Origin: Bacteroidia bacterium
GTDB taxonomy: Bacteria > Bacteroidota > Bacteroidia > M30B66
Assembly: GCA_018401705.1 (NCBI GenBank)
Contig: JAGYKL010000020.1
Coordinates: 1-64,000, forward strand
Reading direction: 5' to 3'
Length of the DNA stretch: 64,000 nt
Shown piece after piece: positions 53,279 through 62,057 of the stretch. The translations under genes were made by a program, and so were the position numbers. Within the stretch, counting starts at the first letter, position 1. Each line of letters begins with the position of its first letter. The notes below the pieces were generated by a model. That model did no database searches. It saw only the letters and a program-made list of their open reading frames with translations, and was not told the DNA's origin.

Positions 53279-53947
53279 ATGAAAACTAACGAGGAGTTAC
53301 AGAGAGATGTTCAAGATGCTATTAAATGGGAGCCTTTACTTTATGCAGCTGAGATTGGTGTTACTGCTAAAGACGGAATAGTTTCGCTTTCAGGTGTGGT
53401 TGACAGTTATGCTAAGAAATTAGAAGCAGAAAATGCTACAAAAAGAGTTGTTGGTGTAAAAGCTTTAGTTGAGAAAATAGAAGTTAATTATCCTAGTTCT
53501 TGGAAAAAGAACAATTCAGAAATTGCTAATGAAGTATTAACAGCCTTGAAATTAAACTTGTCTGTTCCTAAAGATAAAGTAAAAGTAAAAGTAGAAGACG
53601 GCTGGGTTACCTTAGAAGGCGAATTGCCTTGGAATTACCAAAAAGAAGCTGCAAAATCGGCAGTAAACTATCTTATTGGCGTAAAAGGGGTGACTAATAA
53701 CATCAAAATCAAGCCTGAAATCCAGAATGTGATTGAAAAGAAAGATGTAGAAGACGCAATTCGTAGAAGCTGGTCTATTGATGATAGCGATATTGAAGTG
53801 TCAGTGTCTGGAACAACTGTAACGTTAAAAGGAACTGTTCATTCTTGGTATCAGAGAGATGAAGCAGACAGAATTGCTTGGAACACTCCTGGTATCTGGT
53901 ATGTAAAGAATGAATTAACAGTGGATTATCAATATTCATATAATTAA
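53279..53947 (+). CDS. Triple BON-domain protein
   Basis: A 222-residue protein with three BON domains of about 65 residues, each with the alternating pattern V-x-G-x-V-x-L-x-G-x-V: residues 6-70 (GIVSLSGVVDSYAKK), 80-145 (GWVTLEGELPWNYQK) and 150-220 (TTVTLKGTVHSWYQR). BON domains bind phospholipid or act in osmotic stress (OsmY). There is no signal peptide. I start at the ATG at 53279; an upstream in-frame TTG (53201) would precede the promoter region. It heads a plus-strand cluster of stress genes and has a palindromic operator immediately upstream. Confidence 0.92.
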   Translation: MKTNEELQRDVQDAIKWEPLLYAAEIGVTAKDGIVSLSGVVDSYAKKLEAENATKRVVGVKALVEKIEVNYPSSWKKNNSEIANEVLTALKLNLSVPKDKVKVKVEDGWVTLEGELPWNYQKEAAKSAVNYLIGVKGVTNNIKIKPEIQNVIEKKDVEDAIRRSWSIDDSDIEVSVSGTTVTLKGTVHSWYQRDEADRIAWNTPGIWYVKNELTVDYQYSYN

Positions 53948-53989
53948 TCTTCAGAAAATCAACATATTAATATTCTAAAATCATTTTAT

Positions 53990-54265
53990 ATGAAAGATAT
54001 TAAAACAAATATCAATACCGGGCTGATTACTATTCCTAAATCAGATAGCAAAAAAGACATTGACAATCATAAAGTAGCTGCTGTACATTTCGGAAATGCT
54101 GCCAAAAATCATTTAGATGCTTCAAAATTTCAAGAAAATGGCCATCATGAAAAAGCAATAAAAAGTAGTATGGAAGCTCAAGGCCATGCAAGTTTGGCAA
54201 ACGAAGCTCAAAAGCTAACTAAGTTTCCTTATTCGCCAAATCGCTCATTGCCAGAAGATATGTAA
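53990..54265 (+). CDS. Small helical stress-associated protein
   Basis: A 91-residue soluble protein, helical and rich in Ala, His, Lys and Glu (HKVAAVHFGNAAKNHLDASK, then HEKAIKSSMEAQGHASLA). The H-x-x-A-A-x-H-x-x-x-A pattern is shared by small Bacteroidota proteins usually found in stress clusters; I know no function for them. It begins 42 bp after the BON gene and is followed by a strong terminator hairpin, so the two form a transcription unit. Confidence 0.7.
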   Translation: MKDIKTNINTGLITIPKSDSKKDIDNHKVAAVHFGNAAKNHLDASKFQENGHHEKAIKSSMEAQGHASLANEAQKLTKFPYSPNRSLPEDM

Positions 54266-54298
54266 TAAGGCAAATCTATAAGCTAAGATTACAAATCA

Positions 54299-54330
54299 CT
54301 TCTAAGCGCTGAATAATAGGCGCTTAGAAG
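54299..54330 (+). terminator. Strong hairpin terminator after the BON unit
   Basis: Perfect 11-bp arms CTTCTAAGCGC and GCGCTTAGAAG with a 10-nt loop, followed by TTCGTTTTCG. It lies 34 bp past the stop of the small helical protein gene. Confidence 0.75.
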
Positions 54331-54507
54331 TTCGTTTTCGATCCAAATTGAATGATTTAAACAGGTTGAACTTAGCTGTAAACAGGCTAGATACACTTGT
54401 GAATAATGCACATTCACTCAACGCTTAATTGAAGGCGACCTTGGCAAATTGTCAATTGCTCTCAATAATTCCAGAAAATAAATCAAAATACTAGAGATTA
54501 AGAAACC

Positions 54508-54843
54508 ATGCAAGAACTTGAAAAATCAAAGGCTCATATAATTATTGAAATTATTGAGTACGTGCCAAATGCAATTGTTAGCAGAACGATTATAAAGAAG
54601 ACAACTGGAAATGTTACTGCCACTTCCATTGCAATAGGTGAGGAGCTAGGCGAAAAAACTAGCCCTTTTGATACATATGTTCAAATAATTGATGGTACTG
54701 CTGAAGTTTTTATTGATGATAAATCAATTCTGTTAAAGTTAGGGGAAGGAATAATTATTCCAGCTCATGCGAAACATAGTTTTAATGCAAATGAGCAATT
54801 TAAAATGATTACAACTGTGATAAAAAGCGGGTATGAAGAATAA
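54508..54843 (+). CDS. Cupin-domain protein
   Basis: A 111-residue single-cupin protein with the small-barrel pattern EKTSPFDTYVQIIDGTAEVFID followed by GEGIIIPAHAKHSF. The usual metal-binding HxH of motif 1 is replaced here (SPFDTY), so metal binding is doubtful, while motif 2 keeps PAHAKH. It may bind a small ligand or act as a structural stress protein. It is separated from the BON unit by the terminator and so probably has its own promoter. Confidence 0.85.
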   Translation: MQELEKSKAHIIIEIIEYVPNAIVSRTIIKKTTGNVTATSIAIGEELGEKTSPFDTYVQIIDGTAEVFIDDKSILLKLGEGIIIPAHAKHSFNANEQFKMITTVIKSGYEE

Positions 54844-54976
54844 ACTAAGAACTCGGAATTTCAATGACGTGAATCTGCAATTTTTAGAAGGCTGTAAAGC
54901 TTTTGAAATAGCTGAAGTTAATTTTGAAATTGGGTTTTCAGTGCACCCGACTGCTAAATAATCAGACTTAAAAACA

Positions 54977-55216
54977 ATGAAAACTATAGCGACTTTAAAA
55001 CAAGATGTGAGAAGCATCACCATGAAGATAAATCGGGAATATCCGGAATTGTCAAAATACATGGTTGATATTCCAATGAAGGAATCAAATAATCCCCAAA
55101 AAGGTTTAGGAAACGAAGTCTTGAGTCATTACTACGATTCTTTAGTCGACTTGTTAGCAGAGTATACAAAGACACATGTAGTGTCAACGTATAAAACCTT
55201 TAAAAAGGAAGAATAG
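54977..55216 (+). CDS. Small conserved hypothetical protein
   Basis: A 79-residue acidic, soluble protein. The visible features are an INREYPELSKYMVDIPM segment and a C-terminal helix (LSHYYDSLVDLLAEYTKTH). Similar short proteins with a YPELSKY motif occur next to stress genes in Bacteroidota. I do not recognise a function. The context (cupin upstream, HPF-like gene downstream on the same strand) suggests stationary-phase expression. Confidence 0.65.
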   Translation: MKTIATLKQDVRSITMKINREYPELSKYMVDIPMKESNNPQKGLGNEVLSHYYDSLVDLLAEYTKTHVVSTYKTFKKEE

Positions 55217-55280
55217 TCATTAGATAGACATATTTCGGATAATGATAAATATCTAAACGTTAATAAAAAAAACAATCAAT

Positions 55281-55598
55281 ATGAAAATTCAAATTAACAC
55301 AGACAAAACAATTAACGGAGATGAAAATCACCAAAAACATTTCTCTGCATTGATTGAAGAAGGTTTAAAAAGGCAAGAATCTCATATAACAAGAATTGAG
55401 GCTCACATTTCTGATGAAAATGGAAGTAAAGATGGAGCAAATGATATAAGGTGTCTGTTAGAAGCGAGGGTAGAAGGCAGACAGCCAATTGCCGTTTCAA
55501 GCCAAGCTGATACTTATGAACAAGCTGTATCTGGAGCAATTGATAAAATGAAAATGTCTTTAGAAACGATCATCGGTAAAATCCAAAACCATGTCTAG
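55281..55598 (+). CDS. Ribosome hibernation-promoting factor-like protein (HPF/RaiA)
   Basis: A 105-residue protein matching the S30AE/HPF fold: an opening IQINTDKTINGDENHQKHF, the ITRIEAHISDENGSK strand, CLLEARVEGRQPIAVSS and a closing helix with QAVSGAIDKMKMSLETIIG. Short HPF/RaiA proteins bind the 30S decoding region and silence ribosomes in stationary phase. The divergent N-terminus suggests a relative of, rather than the main, HPF. Its last codons overlap the ATG of a 46-residue basic protein. Confidence 0.75.
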   Translation: MKIQINTDKTINGDENHQKHFSALIEEGLKRQESHITRIEAHISDENGSKDGANDIRCLLEARVEGRQPIAVSSQADTYEQAVSGAIDKMKMSLETIIGKIQNHV

Positions 55599-55731
55599 AA
55601 ACGAGAAAACATCAAAAAAAGTCGCTTTAATAGCATCTAAACTATTGAAAGACCCCAAAATCTCAAAGGCTGTTAAAAGTGTAGCCGCTTCAGCTTTAAC
55701 CCAAGCACCCGATAGGAAGAAGGCAGATTAA
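55591..55731 (+). CDS. 46-residue basic alanine/lysine-rich protein
   Basis: Starts with ATG at 55591, overlapping the HPF-like stop (TAG at 55596-55598), and ends with TAA at 55729. The 46-residue product begins MSRNEKTSKKVALIASKLL and continues with KAVKSVAASALTQ, a lysine-alanine helix pattern. The composition resembles small chromatin- or histone-H1-like proteins of stress clusters. The overlap implies coupled translation with the HPF-like gene. The function is inferred only from composition and context. Confidence 0.65.
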   Translation: MSRNEKTSKKVALIASKLLKDPKISKAVKSVAASALTQAPDRKKAD

Positions 55732-55777
55732 GTCTTGAAATAATTAAACTATAAATATTATTAAAACTAACTAAATC

Positions 55778-56254
55778 GTGGAAACAAAAATTGGCATAAC
55801 AGAAGTCAACCGACAAGCAGTTGCTACTGAGCTAGCAAAATTGCTAGCTGATGAGAATGTGCTTTATATAAAAACTAAAAATGCCCACTGGAATATTGAA
55901 GGAGACGATTTTTACGGGAAGCATTTATTCTTCGAAACGCAGTTTGAACAATTGAATGAGATAATTGACAACGTTGCGGAACGCATTCGCTCTATTGGAC
56001 ACTATGCTAGAGCTACAATGAAGTCGTTTTTGCACATGACTCATTTATCAGAAGCATCGCGAGAGAAGAATGATAGTCAGGGCTATATAAAGGAGTTGTT
56101 GGCTGACCATGAAAGCATCATTATTTATTTACGTGAAAAAATCAAAGTATTCGCAAATGACTATAATGATGCTGGAACAAGTGACTTCATTACGAGCCTC
56201 ATGGAAACTCATGAAAAGATGGCTTGGTTTCTACGTTCACACTTAAAAAAATAA
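55778..56254 (+). CDS. dps: Dps-family DNA-binding/ferroxidase protein
   Basis: A 158-residue four-helix ferritin-like protein that stores iron and shields DNA by forming a 12-mer. The ferroxidase signature is present: KNAHWNIEGDDFYGKHLFFETQFEQLNEIIDNVAERI, with the paired His, Asp and Glu that bind iron between subunits. The start is GTG at 55778 (no ATG is available at this position). The length is normal. It is followed after 5 bp by the SHOCT gene, in one operon. Confidence 0.95.
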   Translation: METKIGITEVNRQAVATELAKLLADENVLYIKTKNAHWNIEGDDFYGKHLFFETQFEQLNEIIDNVAERIRSIGHYARATMKSFLHMTHLSEASREKNDSQGYIKELLADHESIIIYLREKIKVFANDYNDAGTSDFITSLMETHEKMAWFLRSHLKK

Positions 56255-56259
56255 CAAAA

Positions 56260-56472
56260 ATGATGCACTATAACACTTATCAATGGGGAATGCACCTTGG
56301 ATGGTGGATAGTTTGGGTTTTCTTTCTTATTTGGATTTTTGCCACGCCATACAACATTCCCAGTCGGCGGTCAAAAAAAGAGTCGCCATTAGACTTGCTA
56401 AAGAAGCGTTTGGCTTCGGGACAGATAAATAATGAAGAATACTTTGAGAAGAAAAAGATTTTAGAGGTTTAA
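56260..56472 (+). CDS. SHOCT-domain small membrane protein
   Basis: A 70-residue protein with one membrane helix (GMHLGWWIVWVFFLIWIFA) and a C-terminal SHOCT motif, LDLLKKRLASGQINNEEYFEKKKIL. SHOCT is a short helical domain that may promote oligomerisation. The start is ATG at 56260, 5 bp after the Dps stop. Co-expression with Dps suggests a stress or envelope role. Confidence 0.85.
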   Translation: MMHYNTYQWGMHLGWWIVWVFFLIWIFATPYNIPSRRSKKESPLDLLKKRLASGQINNEEYFEKKKILEV

Positions 56473-56495
56473 CAACATATTTAACTTAAAGAAAA

Positions 56496-56873
56496 ATGGA
56501 AAATTCTAAAAACTTAGGCATTTGGATGGATCATTCAGATGCAGATATTATTGATATCAATAAAGAAAGCTACAGTAGCACTATTAAATCAAAATTCACC
56601 TTCGATACCAAGGAAGCTGCTATTCATAAAGGCGAATATTTGATGCATAACAAAGAGCAACAAATGCACGAAGCTTACTACAGCGAAATAGCTGATGAGA
56701 TTCTGAAATATGATCATGTACTTTTGTTTGGTCCTACAAATGCTAAAACAGAACTTTATAATTACTTGAATAAGGATTTACATTTCAAGGATATAACTAT
56801 TGAAGTAAAATCCTCTGATAAGATGTCGGAGAATGAAAAGTTCGCTTTTGTTAGAAATCATTTTCAAAAGTGA
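56496..56873 (+). CDS. baeRF-like translational-machinery protein
   Basis: A 125-residue protein of the bacterial archaeo-eukaryotic release-factor-like (eRF1 domain 2-like) group: LGIWMDHSDADIIDI strand, FTFDTKEAAIHKGEYLMHNKEQQ linker and a C-terminal VLLFGPTNAKTELYNYL helix-turn with SENEKFAFVRNHF. Members are predicted ribosome-associated factors and often lie near HPF or Dps genes, as here. There is no GGQ catalytic motif, so peptide release is unlikely. It is the last gene of the stress cluster. Confidence 0.75.
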   Translation: MENSKNLGIWMDHSDADIIDINKESYSSTIKSKFTFDTKEAAIHKGEYLMHNKEQQMHEAYYSEIADEILKYDHVLLFGPTNAKTELYNYLNKDLHFKDITIEVKSSDKMSENEKFAFVRNHFQK

Positions 56874-56915
56874 ATTTAAGTTTGAGCATTAATCAATGTT
56901 TAACTAAATTGGGAA

Positions 56916-57776
56916 ATGGAACCCTCTCCCGTTTTATTCTCCCGCGTTTTTAGCGATTTGTCTATCAGGCATTTAAGTCCGCTTTCCGGAGGAAGCATTA
57001 ACAATGCTTATCAAGTAGTTCTTGAAGATGATAGTGAGTTGTTTGTAAAGCACAATACCATAAAGGACAAGGAAGGGATGTTCCTGGCTGAAGCTGAAGG
57101 GCTGAAACTCTTGAAAAAAGCCGGAGCCAATTGTCCTGACGTTATTGCGGTGCATGAAATAGAAGACGAACAATTTCTCGTTTTATCATACCATCCGCCG
57201 AAAGGCGCAAATAAGCAGCAATGGAAAGATGCCGGAGAGATGCTCGCAAAATTGCACAAAACAAGGCATGGAAAATTCGGATTGAACCATGATAATTTCA
57301 TGGGAAGTCTATCTCAGGTCAATTTTGAAACAGACTCATTTTCAGAGTTCTTCGTTAACTGCCGATTGCTTCCCCAAGTTAAAATGGCAAGAGATCAATC
57401 AAAGCTGAATGCCGCTCATAGCCGACACTTCGATTTGCTGTTCGAAAAACTGGAAAGTTTAATTCCTCAAGAGAAACCCTCGCTTGTACATGGTGATTTA
57501 TGGATGGGAAATTTCCATGAAACAGCACAAGGAGTTATGCTTATTGACCCTGCTATTGCATTCTCTCACCGTGAAGTAGACCTTGCTATGACGAGAATGT
57601 TTGGTAGTCCTCCGGAAGATTTTTACGAGTCTTATTATTCTGAATTTCCCCTTGAAGCGGGATTCGAAGAAAGAACTTCTTTGTTCAATCTTTATCCATT
57701 ACTGATTCATTTGAATCTTTTTGGTGAGTTATATCTCGCTCAAATTGAGAAGTCTATTAAACGTTTTGTAATCTAA
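56916..57776 (+). CDS. Fructosamine kinase family protein
   Basis: A 286-residue kinase-like fold protein of the APH/fructosamine-3-kinase family, which phosphorylates protein-bound ketoamines (deglycation) or related sugar amines. Motifs are SGGSINNAYQV (nucleotide loop), ELFVKHN (catalytic Lys), LVHGDLWMGN (HGD catalytic loop) and LIDPA (metal-binding DxD-like) followed by REVDLAMTRMF. The length is normal. It lies 42 bp past the baeRF gene and may share its transcript. A repair role for glycated proteins would fit the stress context. Confidence 0.9.
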   Translation: MEPSPVLFSRVFSDLSIRHLSPLSGGSINNAYQVVLEDDSELFVKHNTIKDKEGMFLAEAEGLKLLKKAGANCPDVIAVHEIEDEQFLVLSYHPPKGANKQQWKDAGEMLAKLHKTRHGKFGLNHDNFMGSLSQVNFETDSFSEFFVNCRLLPQVKMARDQSKLNAAHSRHFDLLFEKLESLIPQEKPSLVHGDLWMGNFHETAQGVMLIDPAIAFSHREVDLAMTRMFGSPPEDFYESYYSEFPLEAGFEERTSLFNLYPLLIHLNLFGELYLAQIEKSIKRFVI

Positions 57777-57935
57777 ATCCCAATTTCATTGGCCTGATTG
57801 AATATGAGTCTATGTTTAAGAATCAATTTCATGAAATAATTAGCTACTTGGATGGACTAAACTTGCTGAAATTCAGCAGGATATCTCTGAACCCTAGAAG
57901 AAGCCAATAAACTAGAAGCTTTGAATTAAAAGCAA

Positions 57936-58445
57936 TTATGCTTTTGTTTTAACTTTTTGCCAAGGCTTGACCTGCCAAAATATATTGCCCGTGCTTAAGT
58001 GGTTACCTTCAATATCATGCGATTTAACTTCACAATTCACTATGATAGATTCCTCAGTTTCAAGAGGGTCTAGAACATTTGTTTTTAGCCATTGGTCTGA
58101 AAGCTCATAAGTTACTATAACATCCATTTTACCTTGATAATGGTAGTTCATTTCCATCTTCTGCATGATGATCCGATACTTTTTTGAATCCAATTTGTTC
58201 AATAAGATAAAACCTGTTGAGTACTCAGATGCTGTTGCAAGAGCGCAGGCATGTATACCTCTTATATGGTTAAAATTAATCCGCTTATAAGGTATTTTAA
58301 CCCTTACAATGTCGTTGCTCAATTCAATAATCTTAAAACCGTGAGGTTTATTGAAAGGCACTTTACGGGCTAATACAAAATTCAAGAGAGCCAAATGCCT
58401 TTTAGAAGTCTTAGCACGTTCAATAATCTTAGCTGGGTTGAACAT
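57936..58445 (-). CDS. Hotdog-fold thioesterase-like protein (DUF4442)
   Basis: A 169-residue protein with the DUF4442/hotdog pattern: PFNKPHGFKIIELS at the start of the sheet, the central hotdog helix HIRGIHACALATASEYSTGF and a strand KMEMNYHYQGKM. Members are acyl-CoA thioesterase-like proteins of unclear substrate. It is on the opposite strand to its neighbours and has no operon partners. Confidence 0.82.
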   Translation of the reverse strand: MFNPAKIIERAKTSKRHLALLNFVLARKVPFNKPHGFKIIELSNDIVRVKIPYKRINFNHIRGIHACALATASEYSTGFILLNKLDSKKYRIIMQKMEMNYHYQGKMDVIVTYELSDQWLKTNVLDPLETEESIIVNCEVKSHDIEGNHLSTGNIFWQVKPWQKVKTKA

Positions 58446-58636
58446 ATCAATATGATTTTCAATGAATTAATTATTCTGTTATAAATAAGATTAAAGATTA
58501 TAAAAGTACGCTTTCTTCAACCTAAGCAATTACACTTGAGTGTCAGTTGGGTAAGCAATTGTTGATTGGGATTTCGCAAAGCTTGTTCTTCAATTTCTAG
58601 AATGTTTCTATCTTCCAAGCTTTCATTTCAAGCTAT

Positions 58637-60079
58637 ATGGACTATAAGTACAAGAAACCTAGCCTCTTTCAAGCATTAATCCCCATTATTTTCCTCATTG
58701 TGGCTCTCTTTATAAATGTTCGCATCTTTGGCGATAGTGCATTAGATGGTTCCAACCAGGTTATTCTCTTGCTTTCTGCTGCTGTTGGTTCTCTGGTTGC
58801 CATTCGTTTGGGAATGAAGTGGGACGAGATCCAAATAGGTATTGTGAACACAATTAGCTCAGCAATGTCCTCGATTCTTATTCTCTTGCTTATTGGTTCT
58901 TTGGCAGGAACTTGGTTACTTTCAGGCATAGTGCCTGCAATGATTTATTATGGTCTTCAAGTATTGAATCCCACCATTTTTCTATTGGCCGCGTGTATAG
59001 TTTGTTCAATCGTATCCGTTGCCACGGGAAGTTCTTGGACTACCGCCGCTACAGTTGGAATTGCGCTAATGGGAATTGGTAAAGCCCTTGGTATTGATGC
59101 TGGCATGATTGCAGGAGCTGTTCTTTCTGGGGCTTATTTTGGAGATAAGATGTCGCCTTTGTCAGACACAACCAACCTGGCTCCGGCAATGGCAGGTACT
59201 GACTTGTTCACTCACATTCGTTATATGACCATAACTACGATTCCGTCAATTTCAATTGCTTTAGTGCTGTTTCTGATTTTAGGGTTTATGCAGGGAGGAT
59301 CTGGAGATATATCACAAACTGATGAGATTTTAACTGCCATTAGCAGTAAATTTAATATCAGTGGCTGGTTGTTTTTAGTTCCAGCTACAGTAGTTTTTCT
59401 CATTGTAAAGAGAGTTTCGGCCATACCAGCAATCTCAGCAGGAGTTATACTAGGCGCTGTTTTCGCTTTGATTTTCCAACCAGAGGTAGTTGCTAGTGTT
59501 GCCAACTGGGAGGGTTCTGTAAGCACTGTAAATTTTGTGGGAATCATGAAAGCTATATACGGTGATATTACAATTGTTACAGGAAATGGGATTGTAGATG
59601 AGCTCTTAACTTCTGGAGGTATGTCAGGAATGCTCGGAACCATTTGGCTAATAATCTCTGCAATGGTATTTGGAGGAGTAGTTGAGTCTAGTGGATTACT
59701 CAAAAGAATTGCTGAAGCTGTCATTCAAAAAGTAAAATCTAATGGAGATTTAGTCGCGGCTACTGCAGCTACAACAATTTTTTTCAATGGAACTGCCTCT
59801 GACCAGTACTTAGCCATCGTTGTGCCTGGCCGGATGTATTCTGATATTTATAAGAAGAAGGGATTGGCTCCTGAAAACTTGAGTAGAACGCTTGAAGACT
59901 CAGGTACTGTTACCTCAGTGTTATTTCCTTGGAACACTTGTGGAGCTTATCATTCAAATGTGCTGGGTGTTGCAACAGGAGCTTATTTACCTTACGCATT
60001 CTTTAACCTGATTAGTCCTTTCATGACCGTTGCTTATGCTTACTTAAACATCAAAATCAAAAAACTGAAACAACATTAA
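58637..60079 (+). CDS. nhaC: Na+/H+ antiporter NhaC family
   Basis: A 480-residue inner-membrane protein with about 11-12 membrane segments. NhaC motifs include ATGSSWTTAATVGIALMGIG, GAYFGDKMSPLSDTTNLAPA and a C-terminal TTIFFNGTASDQYLA, which are the conserved ion-path segments of this family. Members exchange sodium (some malate/lactate) for protons. The ATG at 58637 gives the usual cytoplasmic N-terminus. The gene stands alone. Confidence 0.95.
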   Translation: MDYKYKKPSLFQALIPIIFLIVALFINVRIFGDSALDGSNQVILLLSAAVGSLVAIRLGMKWDEIQIGIVNTISSAMSSILILLLIGSLAGTWLLSGIVPAMIYYGLQVLNPTIFLLAACIVCSIVSVATGSSWTTAATVGIALMGIGKALGIDAGMIAGAVLSGAYFGDKMSPLSDTTNLAPAMAGTDLFTHIRYMTITTIPSISIALVLFLILGFMQGGSGDISQTDEILTAISSKFNISGWLFLVPATVVFLIVKRVSAIPAISAGVILGAVFALIFQPEVVASVANWEGSVSTVNFVGIMKAIYGDITIVTGNGIVDELLTSGGMSGMLGTIWLIISAMVFGGVVESSGLLKRIAEAVIQKVKSNGDLVAATAATTIFFNGTASDQYLAIVVPGRMYSDIYKKKGLAPENLSRTLEDSGTVTSVLFPWNTCGAYHSNVLGVATGAYLPYAFFNLISPFMTVAYAYLNIKIKKLKQH

Positions 60080-60230
60080 AGCAAAGATTGCACAGTCATT
60101 TTACTTTTGTTTGTCAACTAAGAATAATAGTGCGCTTCGTTAATGTGTTTTATGGATTACCGATAATTCATAGAATTGTTTACTTTGAAAATTGTTTCAG
60201 AAATTATCGCTTAGTTAGTATTCCCTTATC

Positions 60231-62018
60231 ATGTCCTTAATCAGAGATAATTCGTCAAAAATCCAGTATGGCTTACTCTTTCGAGTAAGCTTACTATTTA
60301 TGTTCATATTGGGCATCTTCTCTATTGTATTTTCAAAAGAGCGTCTCTATGGCGATTCTGCCGATTATCTCTTGAGGATGATTCATGAGAGTTCATTTTT
60401 TATCATTCATTCCCGACCAGCTTCTGTTTTTATTGAGTGGCTTCCGGTTCTGCTAATAAAACAGGGTGTCGACTTAAACCTTGTAGTTCTTGCTCAAAGT
60501 TTTAGCGAGTGGTTGTGGGTGTTTTTGAATTTTCTTCTGCTTGGATTTGTTTTAAAATCACCAAAACATGCAATTGCAATTGTAATGGTTTACCTATTCA
60601 GCATTCGCTGGAACTATTTTAATCCCGTTTCCGAGCTTTTGCTCGCCTTCCCATTATTTATCCTGATGCATTATTTGTGGTCTACACTGCACAATCGCGT
60701 TTTATTGGTAAATCTCATTTTAAGCTGGACGATAGGAGTTTTTCTCTTTTTTAGTCACCCTTTATATATTATCGCATTGCCTGTAATGCTTGGTTTTGTT
60801 TGGTTTCAGGAGTCTAAACACAAAGACTATATCATTATTGGAGTGGGTTTAATCGCACTTGTTGCTTTAAGGTATTACTACCTCGATTCTTATGAAAAAG
60901 ACCCTCTTTCAACCATGAATGTGAGTCTTTCTCCCTCAAAGATGCTCAAACGCTTCATCGCTATCGGAACATTCTATGAATTAGGTAAATGTTATGCGGG
61001 TTTCATCTTTTTAACAATTGCAGGGGCTTTTGCCCTAAGGAAAGCTAAAAACTATACAAGACTAGCTTTGTTTTTGGGGTTTATTTTCGGCTTCGCCGGA
61101 TTGGTGGCTCACAAGTTTGGCGGCTTATACCCCGAGACTTTCGAGCCGTTCGAAAGGTATATTTTCATTCTTCCATTAACTGTAGTAACTGTTCTCATTC
61201 CTGTTTGGTCTTCATGGACAGGTTGGAAACGAAATCTCCTCATTGTGATGATGTGCTGGCATGCCTATTATATTTATCGTTACAGCCGAATTGTAGTAAA
61301 TAGATATGAGGTTTTTGAAAATGCAATCTTCAATTCAAGGCAGTTTGATGAAGCAAAGGTGGTTTACCGAAAAGAGAATTATCACCCTGAATTTCTTTCT
61401 AACAGAATTAATGGTCACGATTGGATTATGCCTTCTGAATCTCTCATTTTAAGTTCAATGAAAGGGAATGAAGAAACGAAACAAGTCTATATCAAAGAGA
61501 TTTTCCCTGATGAAATGTACGAAAGCCTAAAGGCAGATGAGTTCATGTATTATATCTCAGGTTGGACAGCTCCGGTTTCATCTCTAAATCACACATACAT
61601 GCACATGAAGCCTGGCAAATGGCTTGTTGCAAATACCGATTCGGCTCAAGTAATTGATGATGAATTTATTGAATCTATTGAGTTTTCGCCTTCGGCGGAG
61701 GCTGAATTTAAAACGAATGAAAAAACTCATTTGCAAGTTACACTCACTAACACATCAGGCAAGCCGCTATACTCTGGAATGCGAACCCGGAAAGCTGGAA
61801 TTGGCTATAGATGGTTAATGAAAGGAGAAACCCAAATGGAGGAAGGGAAGTTTTTAAGTCCGTTAATGGCAGATTTATTATCAGTTGTGAACCAACGAAT
61901 AATCATTGTTGGTCCTGAAGCTGAAGGTGAATATGAGTTGATCCCTGGCTGGCAACTTGAAGAAAATGGAGAGTTTTATCCATTTGGAGAAAAGTTGAAT
62001 GTAGTTGTAAGAAACTAA
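60231..62018 (+). CDS. GT-C-like multi-spanning membrane protein with C-terminal beta domain
   Basis: A 595-residue protein. Residues 15-385 contain about ten hydrophobic segments, with an acidic YGDSADYL motif in the first loop as in GT-C membrane glycosyltransferases (PMT/ArnT-like). Residues 385-595 are soluble. They end in a beta-sandwich with LQVTLTNTSGKPLYS, GIGYRWL and PEAEGEYELIPGWQLEENG, which resembles the carbohydrate-related C-terminal domain of some ABC-type glycan exporters. I suggest a lipid-linked sugar transferase, but no catalytic residue is proven. The next gene follows after 39 bp. Confidence 0.65.
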   Translation: MSLIRDNSSKIQYGLLFRVSLLFMFILGIFSIVFSKERLYGDSADYLLRMIHESSFFIIHSRPASVFIEWLPVLLIKQGVDLNLVVLAQSFSEWLWVFLNFLLLGFVLKSPKHAIAIVMVYLFSIRWNYFNPVSELLLAFPLFILMHYLWSTLHNRVLLVNLILSWTIGVFLFFSHPLYIIALPVMLGFVWFQESKHKDYIIIGVGLIALVALRYYYLDSYEKDPLSTMNVSLSPSKMLKRFIAIGTFYELGKCYAGFIFLTIAGAFALRKAKNYTRLALFLGFIFGFAGLVAHKFGGLYPETFEPFERYIFILPLTVVTVLIPVWSSWTGWKRNLLIVMMCWHAYYIYRYSRIVVNRYEVFENAIFNSRQFDEAKVVYRKENYHPEFLSNRINGHDWIMPSESLILSSMKGNEETKQVYIKEIFPDEMYESLKADEFMYYISGWTAPVSSLNHTYMHMKPGKWLVANTDSAQVIDDEFIESIEFSPSAEAEFKTNEKTHLQVTLTNTSGKPLYSGMRTRKAGIGYRWLMKGETQMEEGKFLSPLMADLLSVVNQRIIIVGPEAEGEYELIPGWQLEENGEFYPFGEKLNVVVRN

Positions 62019-62057
62019 AGCCTCAAAGTACTAAGGGTGTTTTTAATACGAAATAAA

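Noticed and set aside
54833-54961. A 42-residue frame overlapping the cupin stop (starts MKNKLRTRNF)
   Set aside because: It overlaps the cupin end by 11 bp but shows no recognisable motif and an ordinary composition; too weak to annotate.
57864-57878. 15-bp palindrome TGCTGAAATTCAGCA
   Set aside because: Symmetric but isolated between convergent genes with no T-run and no related copies; could be chance.
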